This document shows positions 12,601 through 23,925 of a stretch of 64,000 nucleotides of DNA, in pieces. Made by a program: the position numbers and the translations under genes. The stretch lies in assembly GCA_029448655.1 (NCBI GenBank), contig JACCLO010000004.1:3100001-3164000 (forward strand). The letters are read 5' to 3'. Every line of letters begins with the position of its first letter. Within the stretch, counting starts at the first letter, position 1. The notes beneath the pieces were generated by a model, which ran no database searches, had not been told where the DNA came from, and saw only the letters and a list, made by a program, of their open reading frames with translations. This stretch comes from Wolfiporia cocos (Eukaryota > Basidiomycota > Agaricomycetes > Polyporales > Phaeolaceae).

Positions 12601-12925
12601 TCAGCTCCTACAAATCAAGCAACGATCCGTGACACCTCCTTCTCTCACTTCGATGGTGACCTCGACTCCTACTGTTCCGTCGAGCGTTTCCACCACGAAG
12701 GCAGCTGAATCTACCCCGACACTCAAGATCAGGCTACCGCGTCTTAAAGATCTTGCTTCCATGAACACGTCAGCTCCTCCTCCTACTGCTGCGGGAAGCA
12801 GCGAGAGTGCACCAACTGTGCGAGTTCCTCCTCAAGTCACGTCCAAATCAACTCCTCGACGATCCACCCGGAGACGAAACTCGGCGTCTGTGTCCGTTCA
12901 AGACTCAAGTGACGCTGCCTCGTAA
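9691..12925 (+). CDS. RCO1: double PHD-finger protein, Rco1/PHF12-like subunit of an Rpd3S-type histone deacetylase complex
   Basis: The start at 9691 (MASVESIPVYM) is the first in-frame Met after a CT-rich leader. A disordered N-terminus with RRKRAR basic residues precedes PHD finger 1 (about 10510-10680: CSAC...YCDGCPRAFHLLCLDPP...WFCPAC). Next is a segment FMIPLIEQLHTSLPVEYQ, LPPEIRTYFKDV, GTYVDSSELKPPR that matches the spacer of Rco1/PHF12 proteins known to contact the Sin3 and MRG partners. PHD finger 2 (about 11080-11320) reads VLCFRCG...ISCDYCHLHWHLDCVDPP...KKWMCPNH. The last third (12008-12925) is Ser/Pro/Thr-rich and disordered. Rpd3S deacetylates transcribed chromatin after H3K36 methylation. 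Family assignment rests on the two fingers plus the spacer; the tail gives no information. Confidence 0.82.
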
Positions 12926-13339
12926 TTCCTCGAGGATGTTGATTTCTCATCGTCATTCTTGCGACTTCAGGCGTCATGCCGCTACCCGCGACTACCCCGT
13001 TCATAGACTGTCGAGCTTTTGCAATCAAGCATTCGTTGTTTCTCCCCGTATATATACGACCAGCTTTCGTGTAGTAATGTTATCGGACACAGGCGTGTGC
13101 ATAGTTGCCCGTCTGCATGCACGCCCTCTTTGTCGGACGTTCTCATCGCCGACGCCGATATGATACCAGTGGCTCCTGGTCATACATATGATGAGCATTG
13201 GGGGAGATACGCCTGAACGCTACTTCATGATATTGAACAGTGCGCGCTCTCACTACAGCGCGCTAGACAGACAATTGCTCTGGCGATTAGATAGACTGCT
13301 GCTGCAATTGTGAATTTCTCACAACCCCATCACCACCCG
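12926..13339. other. intergenic, tandem orientation
   Basis: About 410 nt between the PHD gene and the acyltransferase gene. Open frames at 12807-13216 are overlapping shadows without motifs. The right part must hold the acyltransferase promoter. Nothing else is seen. Confidence 0.5.
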
Positions 13340-15148
13340 ATGAGTCGTGAGCAATATCATCTCAATGTACATCCTGCGCAGGGCACACGCTGCACAGCGC
13401 CACCTGCTGTGCCTTTGCCGGGCTACGATCTATGGCTGACATTCGTGAGTCCTCGCATCAGACAAATTGCACGCACGTTGTGCCTTCGGGTTTCGCTGGC
13501 CATTTTGATATATTTTAACAGTGCGTGGTGCAACCTCGGAATGACTGATGTAAAAGACACCGCAGATCAAACACGTTCATGTCATTCCGGCGCCCTTAGA
13601 CGTGGACCATTTCGTCAAAGCTTTATCAGATACCCTACTGCAATTCCCGAATGTAGCCGGTCGCCTTCACGTTGAGCATGGTAACTGGAGTGTAAGTCTC
13701 ATATCAATGCCACACCTGTATTATGACACCAGGATTGTGGTGGCGATGCTGACACTCAGATGAACTTAAACCGTAGATTATGCTAACCGATTCGCCCATA
13801 CCAGTGGAGGTCGAGATCAGTCCGAACACTACGTTGCACTTTAAAGACTCTTGGGTGGTCCAGGATGACTCGCGTTTACGCCGATTATTGAACCTGCCTG
13901 TCCCAGGGAGCAGCCTTATCAATGGGGACGGAGCACTGCTGCGTTTCAAGCTAACGTTGACCCAGTCTGAAACAGCCATCGGGGTCTCCTGGCATCACAT
14001 ACTGGGTAATTCTTCATTGGTATGTATGATCTTTGCTGGATGAGCTTATCCCTTTCCTTTCCTTGCAGGGGACGCCTCGGCACTTAAGACCTTCATGGGT
14101 CATTTGTCACAAACATACCAAGGACTCCCTACGTCAGCGCCACGTCTCACATTCAGCAAATATGTCTTCCCGACACCTAGCCAAGAGGATATTGACCGTC
14201 TGCTACCCTCGATCCCGCATCTTCGCCGCACCTACCCTGCGTCGGAGATCGGCTCTATGTATGCGAAGATGAACCAGAATATGGCGCCGATCAACTTCCA
14301 TATCCCTCTAGGGAAGCTTCGACAAGTTCAAAGCAGGATCCAAGAATCGGTCGGAAATTCTAATCTGAGACTCTCTGTCCATGATTGCTTGATAGCCCAT
14401 GTCGTGACGATATTGAACCGGTGTCTTAGTACGCCCATCCGCTTTGTCACGCATGCTGCGAGCGTATGCCACATTCTGTGATATTTCCAAACGTTCGCTG
14501 ATGGCCTGCGACAGTATCGGACCGTCGATGCACCTTTTGTGGAAAGCCACGAAGCTGGAAATGCAATCCATATTGTGAGTAATTTCCGTTTAGTGACCTT
14601 GTACCGACCCATGTTTGCTCACATTCCCGGTTCTATGCCACTTACAGATACCAACATCCCTGAACGAGAGAGACGCCCAGAATGTCGAGGGCATTGCTGT
14701 AGCACTCAGGCGATCAATCTTAAAGTGGAGGGATCCTGATCTGCTAGCTAGATGGTTAGCTGTAGCGAGCCACTCGATGCTCGAGGCTGCGAACTCTGAC
14801 AGATCGATGTTCTTCGCCGCTACATCTGGCTTACTGTCTGTTAACTCGCAGGTATCGTAAGTACACCTGCCCTCTGCTCATGAGCCAATGCTAAGATCCC
14901 TCCTCGCCGATATCATCAGACTAGACTGGCAATCCACTCATTTCGGATATCCCAGGAGAGCGCGCTTCCACACCGCTGGGTGTAATGAACGCTATCTGCG
15001 GGTCTTTGTCTCCAATCCGTCCCCTACGGCTTCCGATCTGGACAATGCAATCGAGATATCGCTCGGTGTGCCTGAATTGGTACGGTCAGCTGTGCTGGAT
15101 ATGTTAACACAGGAGTTTGGTTCTCCGAGTGGCTCCGTCAGCGGATGA
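13340..15148 (+). CDS. BAHD / HXXXD-type acyltransferase (transferase family PF02458-like)
   Basis: The predicted start MSREQYHLNVHPAQG leads through several introns. Conserved blocks are HVIPAPLDVDHFVKALSDT and LLQFPNVAGRLHVEHGNW, then the catalytic motif HHILGDAS (H-H-x3-D), which is split by an intron at about 14006-14069. Later blocks are NIPERE/ NERDAQNVEGIAVALRRS and DWQSTHFGYPRRARF, the position of the DFGWG-like structural motif. The enzyme should transfer an acyl group from a CoA donor to an alcohol or amine. The substrate cannot be read from the sequence. Fungal relatives act in secondary metabolism, but no other pathway gene lies next to it, so a solitary role such as detoxification is possible. 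The reading frame around 14640-14860 must be corrected for an intron. Confidence 0.8.
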
Positions 15149-15994
15149 CAGTGTGTTCTATTATTTCTTGCAACAGCTCTCGAGCAATGCATCAGGTGTG
15201 CAAATCCGCGGTAGTCCATATCGCAGCAGTGCATCGTGTCTTGCCACTTATTCTGCCCGTTACTACCTTTGTCCACGAAGTGGTGGCACATGGTGACTGC
15301 TGGCCGTGGAATTTGACATGCTCGATCCCATAGCTCCGCGTGGACATTATCGTGTTCCACGTGAGAGTTAGTCCACATGAATCCTGTGCCATTCGCGTTC
15401 AGGGTGCCATCGTAGCAGGCACGCTGCGATGGACAAACATTGTTCAAATCTTAAATATCCCGACAACGTGCAGTCGGTACTCGGAATTGGTACTCGGTAG
15501 CACGTGGTTGAGATCTGCGGGATCGATCGTGATCTTGCCAGTGCTCCCTTGCTCACCTTCACTGCACACGACCAGGATTGCCTGAAGAAGTCATCTGCAA
15601 CGCTGCGTAGCACGATGTACAATGCACTCTAGGCTGAGCCAGGGCATGGCAGCAGCGGAAGGTCTGGAAGGCGGAGCGCTCATCCTGACCGTGCAGCATA
15701 TGCCTGATCTCGATAGCATATCTCTTCTCTGTCCAAGCCTGCGCGCCGTGTGCTCCTGAGCTTGTGCATAGGACGCCTATATGAAGCTGATTAGCCCGAT
15801 GCCCTAGACCAACCTCTAGCCTCTCCTGCCTTCCTCGGAGGCGGCAATCTGTCGCTTTCACACAACGAATTGGTGTCTGAGACATCCTGGCCGGAACTCA
15901 AGGCTGTCTCCGTCCTGCTCTCACTATCCAGCTGCTACGTCCGATTTGAGTGCTCCTGTACCACTTGGTCCTCAGCGAGAGCAGTACTGTCTCG
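15149..15994. other. 0.85-kb region, possible Cys-rich minus-strand ORF but no supported gene
   Basis: The minus strand has an open frame 14992-15447 with a Cys/His-rich stretch (ACYDGTLNANG, CCDMDYRGFAHLMHC) and another at 15559-15885. They could be exons of one small secreted protein. I cannot find a start with a signal peptide, the first frame overlaps the end of the acyltransferase gene, and splice-linking is ambiguous. I leave it uncalled as a gene. Confidence 0.35.
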
Positions 15995-17326
15995 ATGCCT
16001 CTGTTCCTCTGCATTGACTGTGGTGGCTCGAAAGCCGCTGCAGTTATCGCTGATCAAACCGGAGAGCCCGTAGGCCGTGCTCTGGGTGGTCCCTCAAACT
16101 TTGCATACCTCGGCCTTGCACCATTCCTCGCTGTTATACAAGAGACGGTCGAGAAAGCGCTCCGTGCGTGTGATCCCGCCGTCTTGCGCGCAACGCTTCC
16201 CCACGATGGTGCGTCCCTACACATCCCCTCGTTGCGGGGACACACTGACCGGACGTGACCGTGTGACGTGGAACTAGACTCGACGCAACCCTTGGCACTT
16301 CCGCCCTCGCCTGGCAAGCCCATCTTCGCCGCGGCCTGGCTTGGGGTATCTGGATGCGACTCGCCCGCCGCCATCGCCAAAATCACTACTGGCGTCGAAG
16401 CCCTGCTCGGCATCCACCCGCGCGTAGCGAATGACACGCATCTTCTCGCAGCACCGATGACGCTGTATCCGGAGGTCAACGGTGCGATTGCGGCGGTAGC
16501 GGGTACGGGCGGAATCGTTGTGAGCTTCCGTGAACCCCAGAAGGATGCCCGGGGAGCGGGAGGCGAGACGGGCAGCGCGGGCTCGGTCGCCCTGGAGGAA
16601 CTTGGACGTGTCGGCGGATGGGGCTGGATTCTCGGAGACGAGGGCGGTGGATTCCATGTGGGGCGAGAGGCTATTCGTCAGGTGCTCGAAGAGGCGGATC
16701 GCGCGAGTGTAAAGCCGAAGACAGCCGAGCCACAGGTCAGTCGAGCTTTTCGTCCCATCGCTGTATTCAATTGATGATCTTGAAAGACAAATGGCGCGAA
16801 GACGAAGGTCTGGGGCCTCAAAAACCGCCTCCTACAGCGCTTCGGGATTGACGATGTGTTTGAGCTGCTCACAGTCGTGCACTTGCCCGATCCCCTTCCC
16901 ACATCCCCACCTACGACCGCATCTCCATCCCCGGCCCCCGAATCGTCCTCATCGGCTGAGAGCAACCCCGTACTCTTCCCCCGCGAGAAGCGACTCTCCT
17001 CATTGTCTCCCCTCGTCTTCGCTGCTGCCTTCGATGACCATGACCCGCTTGCGTTGAAGGTCCTGAAAGTGTCGAGCAGCGCGCTTGTTGACCAGATTTG
17101 CGTGTTGTTGCGCCTTGAGGAGCACGCTCCCGACGGCGAGAGGACCATCCGCGCATCGGAAAGTATCTTATGTCTCGGGGGCTCGCTTTCAGGCCTCGAC
17201 GCGTACCGCGCGCTCATACTTGAGGAGCTGGAAAGGAGAGGGCATGTGTTCCGCCGCGTGCAGGTTATTGATGACGCCGCGGCGGTTGGGGCAAAGGCTT
17301 TGGCCGTGGCGAGTCGTTCGCAATAG
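15995..17326 (+). CDS. NAGK: N-acetyl-D-glucosamine kinase
   Basis: The protein starts MPLFLCIDCGGSKAAAVI, the phosphate-1 ATP-binding motif of the BadF/BadG/NAGK fold of sugar kinases. It continues with GGPSNFAYLG, then after an intron at about 16209-16275 WLGVSGCDSPAAIAKI, VANDTHLLAA, VAGTGGIVVSF (phosphate-2) and GGWGWILGDEGGGFHVGREA. The C-terminal part has LCLGGSLSGLDAYRALI (adenosine motif) and VQVIDDAAAVGAKAL. It phosphorylates GlcNAc at C6 and feeds chitin-derived sugar into metabolism. A second intron lies at about 16735-16795. A Pro/Ser-rich insert (about 16880-16970) is unusual for the family. The gene lies directly upstream of a phosphosugar mutase. Confidence 0.88.
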
Positions 17327-17754
17327 TGTGCAAAAGAAAGAAGGAGCGGGCGATTGGAAGTATTCGAGATCTGCTGTACAATCTACGAACGTTTGGCTAG
17401 CTTTGGAGTTAATGCACTCGAGTTCTAGTGTCACTATGCGGGAAACGCAGCAGGAATTGGCCGGCAAGTACTACATTCCAGGTTGTCGACAAGGTGTCGC
17501 ACTAGCTCCGACTGTGGTAGTCGACATCAATATGGAGGCATATAGCGTGTATGTGCGGCTCTGTTTGCATTAGCCTGCAACGACGCGACGGAATCGCGAG
17601 GAGAGGACCGTCGCAGTCACGGGACTCAGCGCTATGCGACAAGCCACCCCGAGTTTTTCGGGTGCGTACCAAGAGTCTTGAACGCGTCTGACATTCTAGA
17701 TCTCTCGGGTAATAAACAATCAACTGCACGAAGTGCACACGACAAAGCGACTCG
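17327..17754. other. intergenic, NAGK 3' flank and phosphopentomutase promoter
   Basis: About 430 nt without a supported gene. Open frames on both strands run through the NAGK end and lack motifs. No TATA box stands out. Confidence 0.5.
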
Positions 17755-20690
17755 ATGTCGTCTCTTGAATCTCTCGTAAAGGAATGGCTGCGTCTTGATC
17801 AGGTATTTCGTCGATTGTTCCACTGATGCACATCGCTTATGATAGACTCACATCACGGAGAATCTGTAGAATGAATCTACACATGCAGAAATCAAGGATC
17901 TATACGCATCTGGAAACTATGTAGAACTTGAGAAACGAATGAGGTATGCCACGGTTATGACCACCAATTAACAGGATACCAAACGCATCTTGCTCCAAGG
18001 AAGCGCATCGAGTTCGGGACTGCAGGTAAGCAGAGTCAGTCTAAGTAGAAGCGATCTCATATAGATGCAGGTCTACGTGGGAGGATGGAGGCTGGCTGGT
18101 CCCGTATGAACGACCTCATCATCATTCAAGCGTCCCAGGTGCGCTGCCAGAGCCGTTCCGTAGGCATGTACTAACACAGCAGCAGGGGCTGTGTGCATAC
18201 GTGCTGCAAACAGTTCCTAATGCTTCGTCTCGCGGAGTTGTGGTCGGTCATGACCACCGCCACCACTCGGAGAAATGGGCCAAGTTGACAGCAGCTGCCT
18301 TCGTTGCGAATGGCGTGAAGGTCCATCTTCTCAATGGGCTGGTGCATACGCCGTTGTATGTGAGATATTATGTTTTCTGTTGACTAAAAAGACTGATCTG
18401 TGAAAATCAGAGTGCCCTTCAGCGTAAAGAGGCTGGACGCAGCGTGCGGCGTCATGATAACTGGTAGGAGAAAGTACTGCATCTGTTGCGCTCATTTACT
18501 GAGAATGAACTTTACTTTTAGCAAGTCACAATCCGAAGGTATGTGCAACTGAGCAGTCTTATATACTGGTGATCTTTACTGTGTTGTTCGAGTGCAGGAC
18601 GACAATGGTTACAAGGTGGGATTTTCGTTGCTTCGATACAGACACGCTGACCCGAGGAAACGACACCCAGGTATATTGGGAGAATGCAGTACAGGTAGAT
18701 CAATGCATGAACACCTGAACGCACTTTTCTGCTCATTTACAGAGGCCGTAGATCATCGCACCGCATGACAAGGGAATATCGAACGCCATCAAGGCCAATC
18801 TAGAGCCCAAGACCTGGGATATAGCTAGTACTACGAGCTCTCCACTCTGTATAGACCGTACAGAGGAGATGCGCGAAGCCTACTTCGACTATCTGTCCTC
18901 CTTATGTCTACGGAGGTTTGTCGAGGATCACATATAATGACCAGGTGATGTACTGAGGCTTTTTGTAAAGGTCTCACAACGGAGAGGCTTCTCTCAAGTT
19001 CGTCAACACCTCGATGCATGGTGTCAGTCATCCTTTCATGGTGAAGGCGTTCGATATCTTCGGATTTCCTGCTTTCGTTCCCGTGCGTGAGCAACAACAA
19101 CCCGATCCCGACTTCCCTACAGTCAAATTCCCGAATCCAGAGGAAAAGGGTAAATGTCAATCTGTGAAATATCGATGCCATCGCTTACTTTGCGTTTGCA
19201 GGAGCGTTGGTCAGTGTCGTCAGCGTATATCCAGAGCGCGCTTTGACCTGTACATGATAGGACCTTGCGCTCAGAACGGCAGGCGAATGCGGCGCGGACT
19301 ATGTGCTAGCACAGGACCCAGATGCTGATCGTTTCTCTGCTGCAGAGCGGGGGTGAGCACTGCATCCACCATTACAATACAGGCGTACATTGGCTGATGC
19401 ATTATTTACTGACAGGCCAGACGGCCAGTGGATTCCGTTCACCGGAGATCAGCTCGGCATACTCTTTGCAAGTGCAACCTTGGAAAGATATAAAGCTACG
19501 GGAAAACCCCTTCGTACGTTTAAAGTCCTCGCCGAGTTAGCGCATCCCAGTAATACGACGAATACCAGACAAGCTGGCTATGGTGGCGTCTACTGTGAGT
19601 TCGAGGATGATCGAAGCCATGGCGAACACAGAGGGTTTCAAGTTTGTAGAATGTCTTACGGGTCAGTTGCCGTCTAGTTGGCTGTACTCGTCGCCATAGC
19701 TGATCGCACCGCACACAGGTTTTAAGTTCATCGGCAACTCTGCGCTGAAGCTGCAAGAGGAAGGCTATGAGGTCCTGTTCGGTTATGAGGAGGCTATCGG
19801 ATACATGTTCGGATCCGAGATCAGGGACAAAGACGGCGTGTCTGCCAGTGTATGGCCCTTTGCCTTCATGCCAGGGATGCCAAGGTACTGATATCTTGCA
19901 GGTGATGTTCGCTGAGATGGCGTCAGCGCTGCACACACAAGGCAAGACTGCTAGCTCTCACCTGCGCGAGCTATATGACTGGTGAGTGGGATATTGTACT
20001 CCCTCTACTATTCGCTGAGTGGATGCCTCCACAGCTATGGATACTTCCAGGTATGTCGATCATGTTTGTCCGTTTCATGACAATTGACCCATATATTATC
20101 ATCACAGACCAGCAACAGCTATTTCATCTGCAGCGATCCGCCAACGATCGACAGAATCTTTGCCCGGATCCGCAACTATGATGGCAAGGTAAACCAATCA
20201 CTTCGTACCAGCTCTGTTGATCTCACCCTTCCCATCAAGGGGACTCCCGAGCGCCCAAGCTACCCACTGAGCATCGCTAGCCATAGGGTCACTCGCGTGC
20301 GCGACCTGACAGTTGGATACGATAGCGGCACCGCCCCCACGTACAAGCCCGTGTTGCCGCTGTCGTCAGGCCACATGATTCAGATATGGGCACAGTCGCC
20401 GACGGATGGGACGAGCATTACTTTGACGTTGAGGTGCGTAGCCAGTCATCGGTACTGATCGTCACTTAAGCCGGAACAAACTATATTGCTAGAACGAGCG
20501 GGACAGAGCCCAAGGTTAGTGCAGCTTCAGGATCACGCTGCGGAGGCTGACTCGTCTGCGATAGATCAAGTACTATCTCGAAGGTATTGGAAAGAATGCT
20601 GAGCAGGTGGGGTTGCTCCTGCCCAAGGTCGTCCAGGAGCTGGGAGACGAGTGGATGGAGGCAAAGAAGAATGGGCTGGGTCTCGCATGA
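17755..20690 (+). CDS. PRM15: phosphopentomutase / phosphoglucomutase of the PGM2-PRM15 type
   Basis: The start MSSLESLVKEWLRLDQ is followed by more than ten short exons. The phosphohexomutase signature blocks appear in order: FGTAGLRGRMEAGWSRMND, the active-site serine loop GVMITASHNPKDDNGYKVY (split by introns near 18460-18620), the metal loop LAQDPDADRFSAAE (about 19305-19345), the sugar loop GYEEAIGYMFGSEIRDKDG (about 19783-19840), and the phosphate-binding loop SGTEPK (about 20500). The FGTAGLRG start distinguishes the PGM2/PRM15 class, which mainly interconverts ribose-1-P and ribose-5-P, from the classical PGM1 class. The stop is TGA at 20688-20690 after KKNGLGLA. Confidence 0.9.
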
Positions 20691-20976
20691 ACGAAACGAG
20701 GGAGAGCTTTGTATTCATACATAATCTCACACTGCAACGATAGATCTTGCAATAACGCGGACATATTTCTTGGCTGAATGTGCCTCACGAGGCCTCTTGA
20801 AGTAGAGACAGAGACCCACATTCAAATATTTGCATGAGCTTATTCCTTCGACAGCTTTCGATTGAGATTAGGGCTGGCAGACAGAACGAATGACGTAGAA
20901 CCTTGTGGACTCATCGATGAAATGACTGTATGCCTTCAGCCTTCAGCTTGCCTATGCAAAGATTGAATACTCACGA

Positions 20977-21255
20977 TCACTGTGGGCGAGCACGTAGGCT
21001 CGACCACACTGCGGTGTTGCCACAAGCGTAGAAGTGGATGGCTCCTGGTCTAGGTGGAGGTGAGGGACGACGGGTTCTGATCGTACTAGTGAGACGTGCA
21101 CGTTGTTCAATATGCTGATAAGTCATGCCTGGTATCAGAAGCAAGAGCATTTCATCTCTGCCGAGTTCAAGCCCAGGAGTAGAGGTGATGGTTTCGTCTG
21201 GACGACTGTTCTCTGCGTTAGGAACGTAGAGTGTGTGGGTGGTCGGAAGTGACAT
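20977..21255 (-). CDS. small hypothetical protein (92 aa ORF)
   Basis: A single open frame starts MSLPTTHTLYVPNAENS and contains a Pro/Arg-rich stretch (TRRPSPPPRPGA). No signal peptide, membrane helix or known motif is visible. It lies in the gap between the convergent mutase gene and the PPPDE-like gene, on the same strand as the latter, and could be an unrecognised 3' exon or a free small gene. A chance ORF is also possible. Confidence 0.3.
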   Translation of the reverse strand: MSLPTTHTLYVPNAENSRPDETITSTPGLELGRDEMLLLLIPGMTYQHIEQRARLTSTIRTRRPSPPPRPGAIHFYACGNTAVWSSLRARPQ

Positions 21256-21493
21256 AGTAGATGCCTGACGTCACAGTGAATGCCGATCGTGAGACCAATA
21301 TCGCAGTCCATTCTTTCGACTTACAACAGTTAGGACGATTTCTGCAGAATCTGCGTCTTGTCGATGCACATTCAATATCACAAAGATGCGGACGGCGCGT
21401 ATCTCATCCTGCCACCAATACTCTCTTGAGTCCCAAGGTGACCTCCTTGAGGCATGAATGCACATTGTCAGATTAACAAGCAGCAGGCAATGA

Positions 21494-22195
21494 TCATATG
21501 GCATACTGGGGTGGTGTAAGGCTCCGCACGAGTCTTGAGCGGCCGAACCGCTTGTGACCCTCAATGTAACGGATGAAGCATACACGAATGATGACGTCCA
21601 GGCCAAGATTCTTGGCCCATACTTTCCGCTTCTCGCCTCGTCTCAGTCTCTCAGCGTATAACGTGTCTTCTTCCGCAAGTGTCACCAGGTCGTTTGCGAT
21701 GAACACGGGCCCATGATCGCGGATCGAGGCAAGCGTCCCAGGGTGCAGTAGACAATGCGCAAACGCGGTCGCAAAAAGATTGCAATTCTTGCTCAGGTAC
21801 GTGTAGTAGCCCATCACGGAGGCCATGCGACGGCCGATCTCGTACATCATCCACAGCGGCTGCGTGGTTGCTCCGATGCGGTACGCTGTATACCGTTGCA
21901 TCGACTCCTTGTACACTTCAGGAACCCGACGCGCACGGAATATCACGCGAGGCTGTGCACCACTGTGTGCGATGTAGGCTGCAGTGTCGTCTGCGAGGCT
22001 GGAGGTAATATCAAAGAACCAGCCGCGGGTGTAGACCGACATATGCCCCCATGGTCGAGCGATGTTCTTCGCCCCTCGAGAAATCTCGTGCACTGCCTCC
22101 GTGTAAAGTTCTGATTCGAGTGGTGCGAAACGTTCCTTGACGATATATACACCAACAGGCGAATCTGCGGAGGAGAGGGTGGGGACATTCGCCAT
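21494..22195 (-). CDS. uncharacterised protein with His...Asn-Cys-Asn pair (possible PPPDE/LRAT-like papain fold)
   Basis: This is a 233-residue intronless ORF starting MANVPTLSSADSPVGVY. I do not recognise a named family with certainty. Two blocks look catalytic: PWGHMSVYTRGWFFDIT with His51, and YLSKNCNLFATAFAHCLL with Cys138 inside Asn-Cys-Asn. The order His then Asn-Cys-Asn, about 85 residues apart, with a hydrophobic helix after the Cys, is the layout of permuted papain-like proteins such as PPPDE (DeSI) and LRAT/H-rev107. Around them are basic and aromatic residues (KESMQRYTAYRIG). There is no membrane segment. It is divergent from the DUF6601-like gene with 220 nt between start codons. 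Confidence 0.6.
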   Translation of the reverse strand: MANVPTLSSADSPVGVYIVKERFAPLESELYTEAVHEISRGAKNIARPWGHMSVYTRGWFFDITSSLADDTAAYIAHSGAQPRVIFRARRVPEVYKESMQRYTAYRIGATTQPLWMMYEIGRRMASVMGYYTYLSKNCNLFATAFAHCLLHPGTLASIRDHGPVFIANDLVTLAEEDTLYAERLRRGEKRKVWAKNLGLDVIIRVCFIRYIEGHKRFGRSRLVRSLTPPQYAI

Positions 22196-22415
22196 TGAGA
22201 CGATCAGTGCCGGGACAGTGAGGTAGCTTCAACGCCGCAAACTTTATGAGACAGCTGGTGCCTGTTGATTCACACCGATGCACCGCCATGGCACTAGCGA
22301 CCCGAGAGACAACCCGTTGTGGTTCCCGAGAGTAGCTGCGCAAAGTTACGTGAAACAGATTGACGGGACTATATAGTATTGCGGCGGGCTGCCATCTTGA
22401 CATCTCCCAGTCATT

Positions 22416-23705
22416 ATGCGAGGAGCTCCTGTGAAGGACCTAGAAGAGAGCAGCATCCGAGAGGTGAGTTGTCCTTGAAGAGCCTGATGCACATCGACAA
22501 ATGCAAATGGCTTGGCTTTGGCATGGCACGCGTTTAATCGCGACACGGTCACATGCTTTGTATATTACGATTACGCGTGACGCGTCGTCCCACTGATCGG
22601 CGACGGTCACAGCTTCAAAACCTTCGCTCTCCGGATTTTGAGGGCGATAAGATTCGATAGCGCCTACCTGCATATTGAACGCAGACGTTGACTATCATTA
22701 TTATGCCGGCAGGTGTCGCAGTTTGTGCAGCCCTACACTGGGCCGAGCACAGTGCTATCACCATCGAGCTACACCGTTCCATTTTCGCGGATAAAGTCTG
22801 CACCCAGCGAAGACGAAGTTGACCAAGAGACAATTCCTGGCCATGCTATTCCGCGCACGCTGACGAATGTCCGCGACTTTCTAATCGAAGAATTATCTAC
22901 GGACAAACTCTCATCAATCTACGAACATCTGTGGATGTGTGGTCGACGAAATAACATACACCCGCTACATTGGCACAGAATGATGTCACGTACCATCGTC
23001 ATCACCGAGAACCCAGCTCTACACCTCGTGTGGTACCGTTCGATTATTCTCATCAAGCCGCTCCCACCCTGCCTGCTCATCCATTCCTTCTGGAAAGAAT
23101 GCATCTGCCCCTCGTCTGAGAAAGGAGACACAAGCGCAGAGTGGAAGAAGAAAGTATGGAAGGAGGCGAACGGGTTCCTGTGGACTTACACTCGCCTGAT
23201 TGTCCGCGAGTCCGATTTCCGCATCGCCAAGGAGTCCTGCCTCGTCCCCGACGCGCTGACGTGGTCGGAATGGTCTGCGCTCCGGTACGAGATCGCCAAT
23301 GCCCTTTCCGGTGCTTCAATGGATGCAATGACCCCACGCTACCAGTACGGCGAGCTGCGTCTGGCACGGCTCGACCTCGTATATCGAGTCTTCCGGCTGA
23401 AGGTACTCGGGTACCATTACGTATATCGCGACTACAGGGACTTCTTCAACGCGACCTTCGGGTGGGTCGTGCTTCTATTCGCGTACCTTGCGGTAGCAAC
23501 CAGCTCGTTCCAAAATGTCATCGGATTTGATAATGCTCCGCAATCCGTCAAGGATGCAGGGTATTGGTTCAACGTGGCGATCTTGCTCCTGCTAGCAACA
23601 GGAGTGGCTGTTCAGGTTGTTCTGTTCATCGGGTTGTTCTTGTACCATCTAGTAGCGACGTTGACGCAGCCAATGAGGGGGCGGGGGATAACATACCGAA
23701 GATAA
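22416..23705 (+). CDS. fungal DUF6601-like membrane protein
   Basis: The proposed first exon 22416-22463 (16 codons, MRGAPVKDLEESSIRE) splices to a long exon from 22713. The intron would be 249 nt, long for this genome, so a further small exon may be hidden in it. The main exon has LSSIYEHLWMCGRRNNIHPLHWH, RTIVITENPALHLVW and IILIKPLPPCLL, a pattern I associate with the fungal DUF6601 family. Two membrane helices follow near the C-terminus (WVVLLFAYLAVATSSF; VAILLLLATGVAVQVVLF). Function is unknown. The C-terminus GRGITYRR is basic and probably cytosolic. Confidence 0.68.
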
Positions 23706-23925
23706 TCAGCGTATTACGGCTGTAAGTCAGGATTGCAGTTCATGTTCCAGTTAATAAATTGTGCGTGTCAGTGGTTATGAAGTATACAAGACTTGCGCCT
23801 GTCATCCATGTGTAGTTTAACGATGTCATTCGAGACGCGATCGATCCAGGAATGAGCTCGTCGGCACATCAACCGAGAACAAGATAGCATTTGAAGACGA
23901 GAGAATGATACTATACAAATGGTTT

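Noticed and set aside
16678..17217. 179-codon minus-strand ORF
   Set aside because: It lies antisense to N-acetylglucosamine kinase, whose ATP-binding motifs are on the plus strand.
13340..20690. A biosynthetic gene cluster around the BAHD enzyme
   Set aside because: The neighbours are a chromatin factor, a GlcNAc kinase and a phosphopentomutase; no synthase, P450 or transporter is present.
21755..22114. 119-codon plus-strand ORF
   Set aside because: Antisense to the PPPDE-like ORF, which has better codon bias and motif-like blocks.
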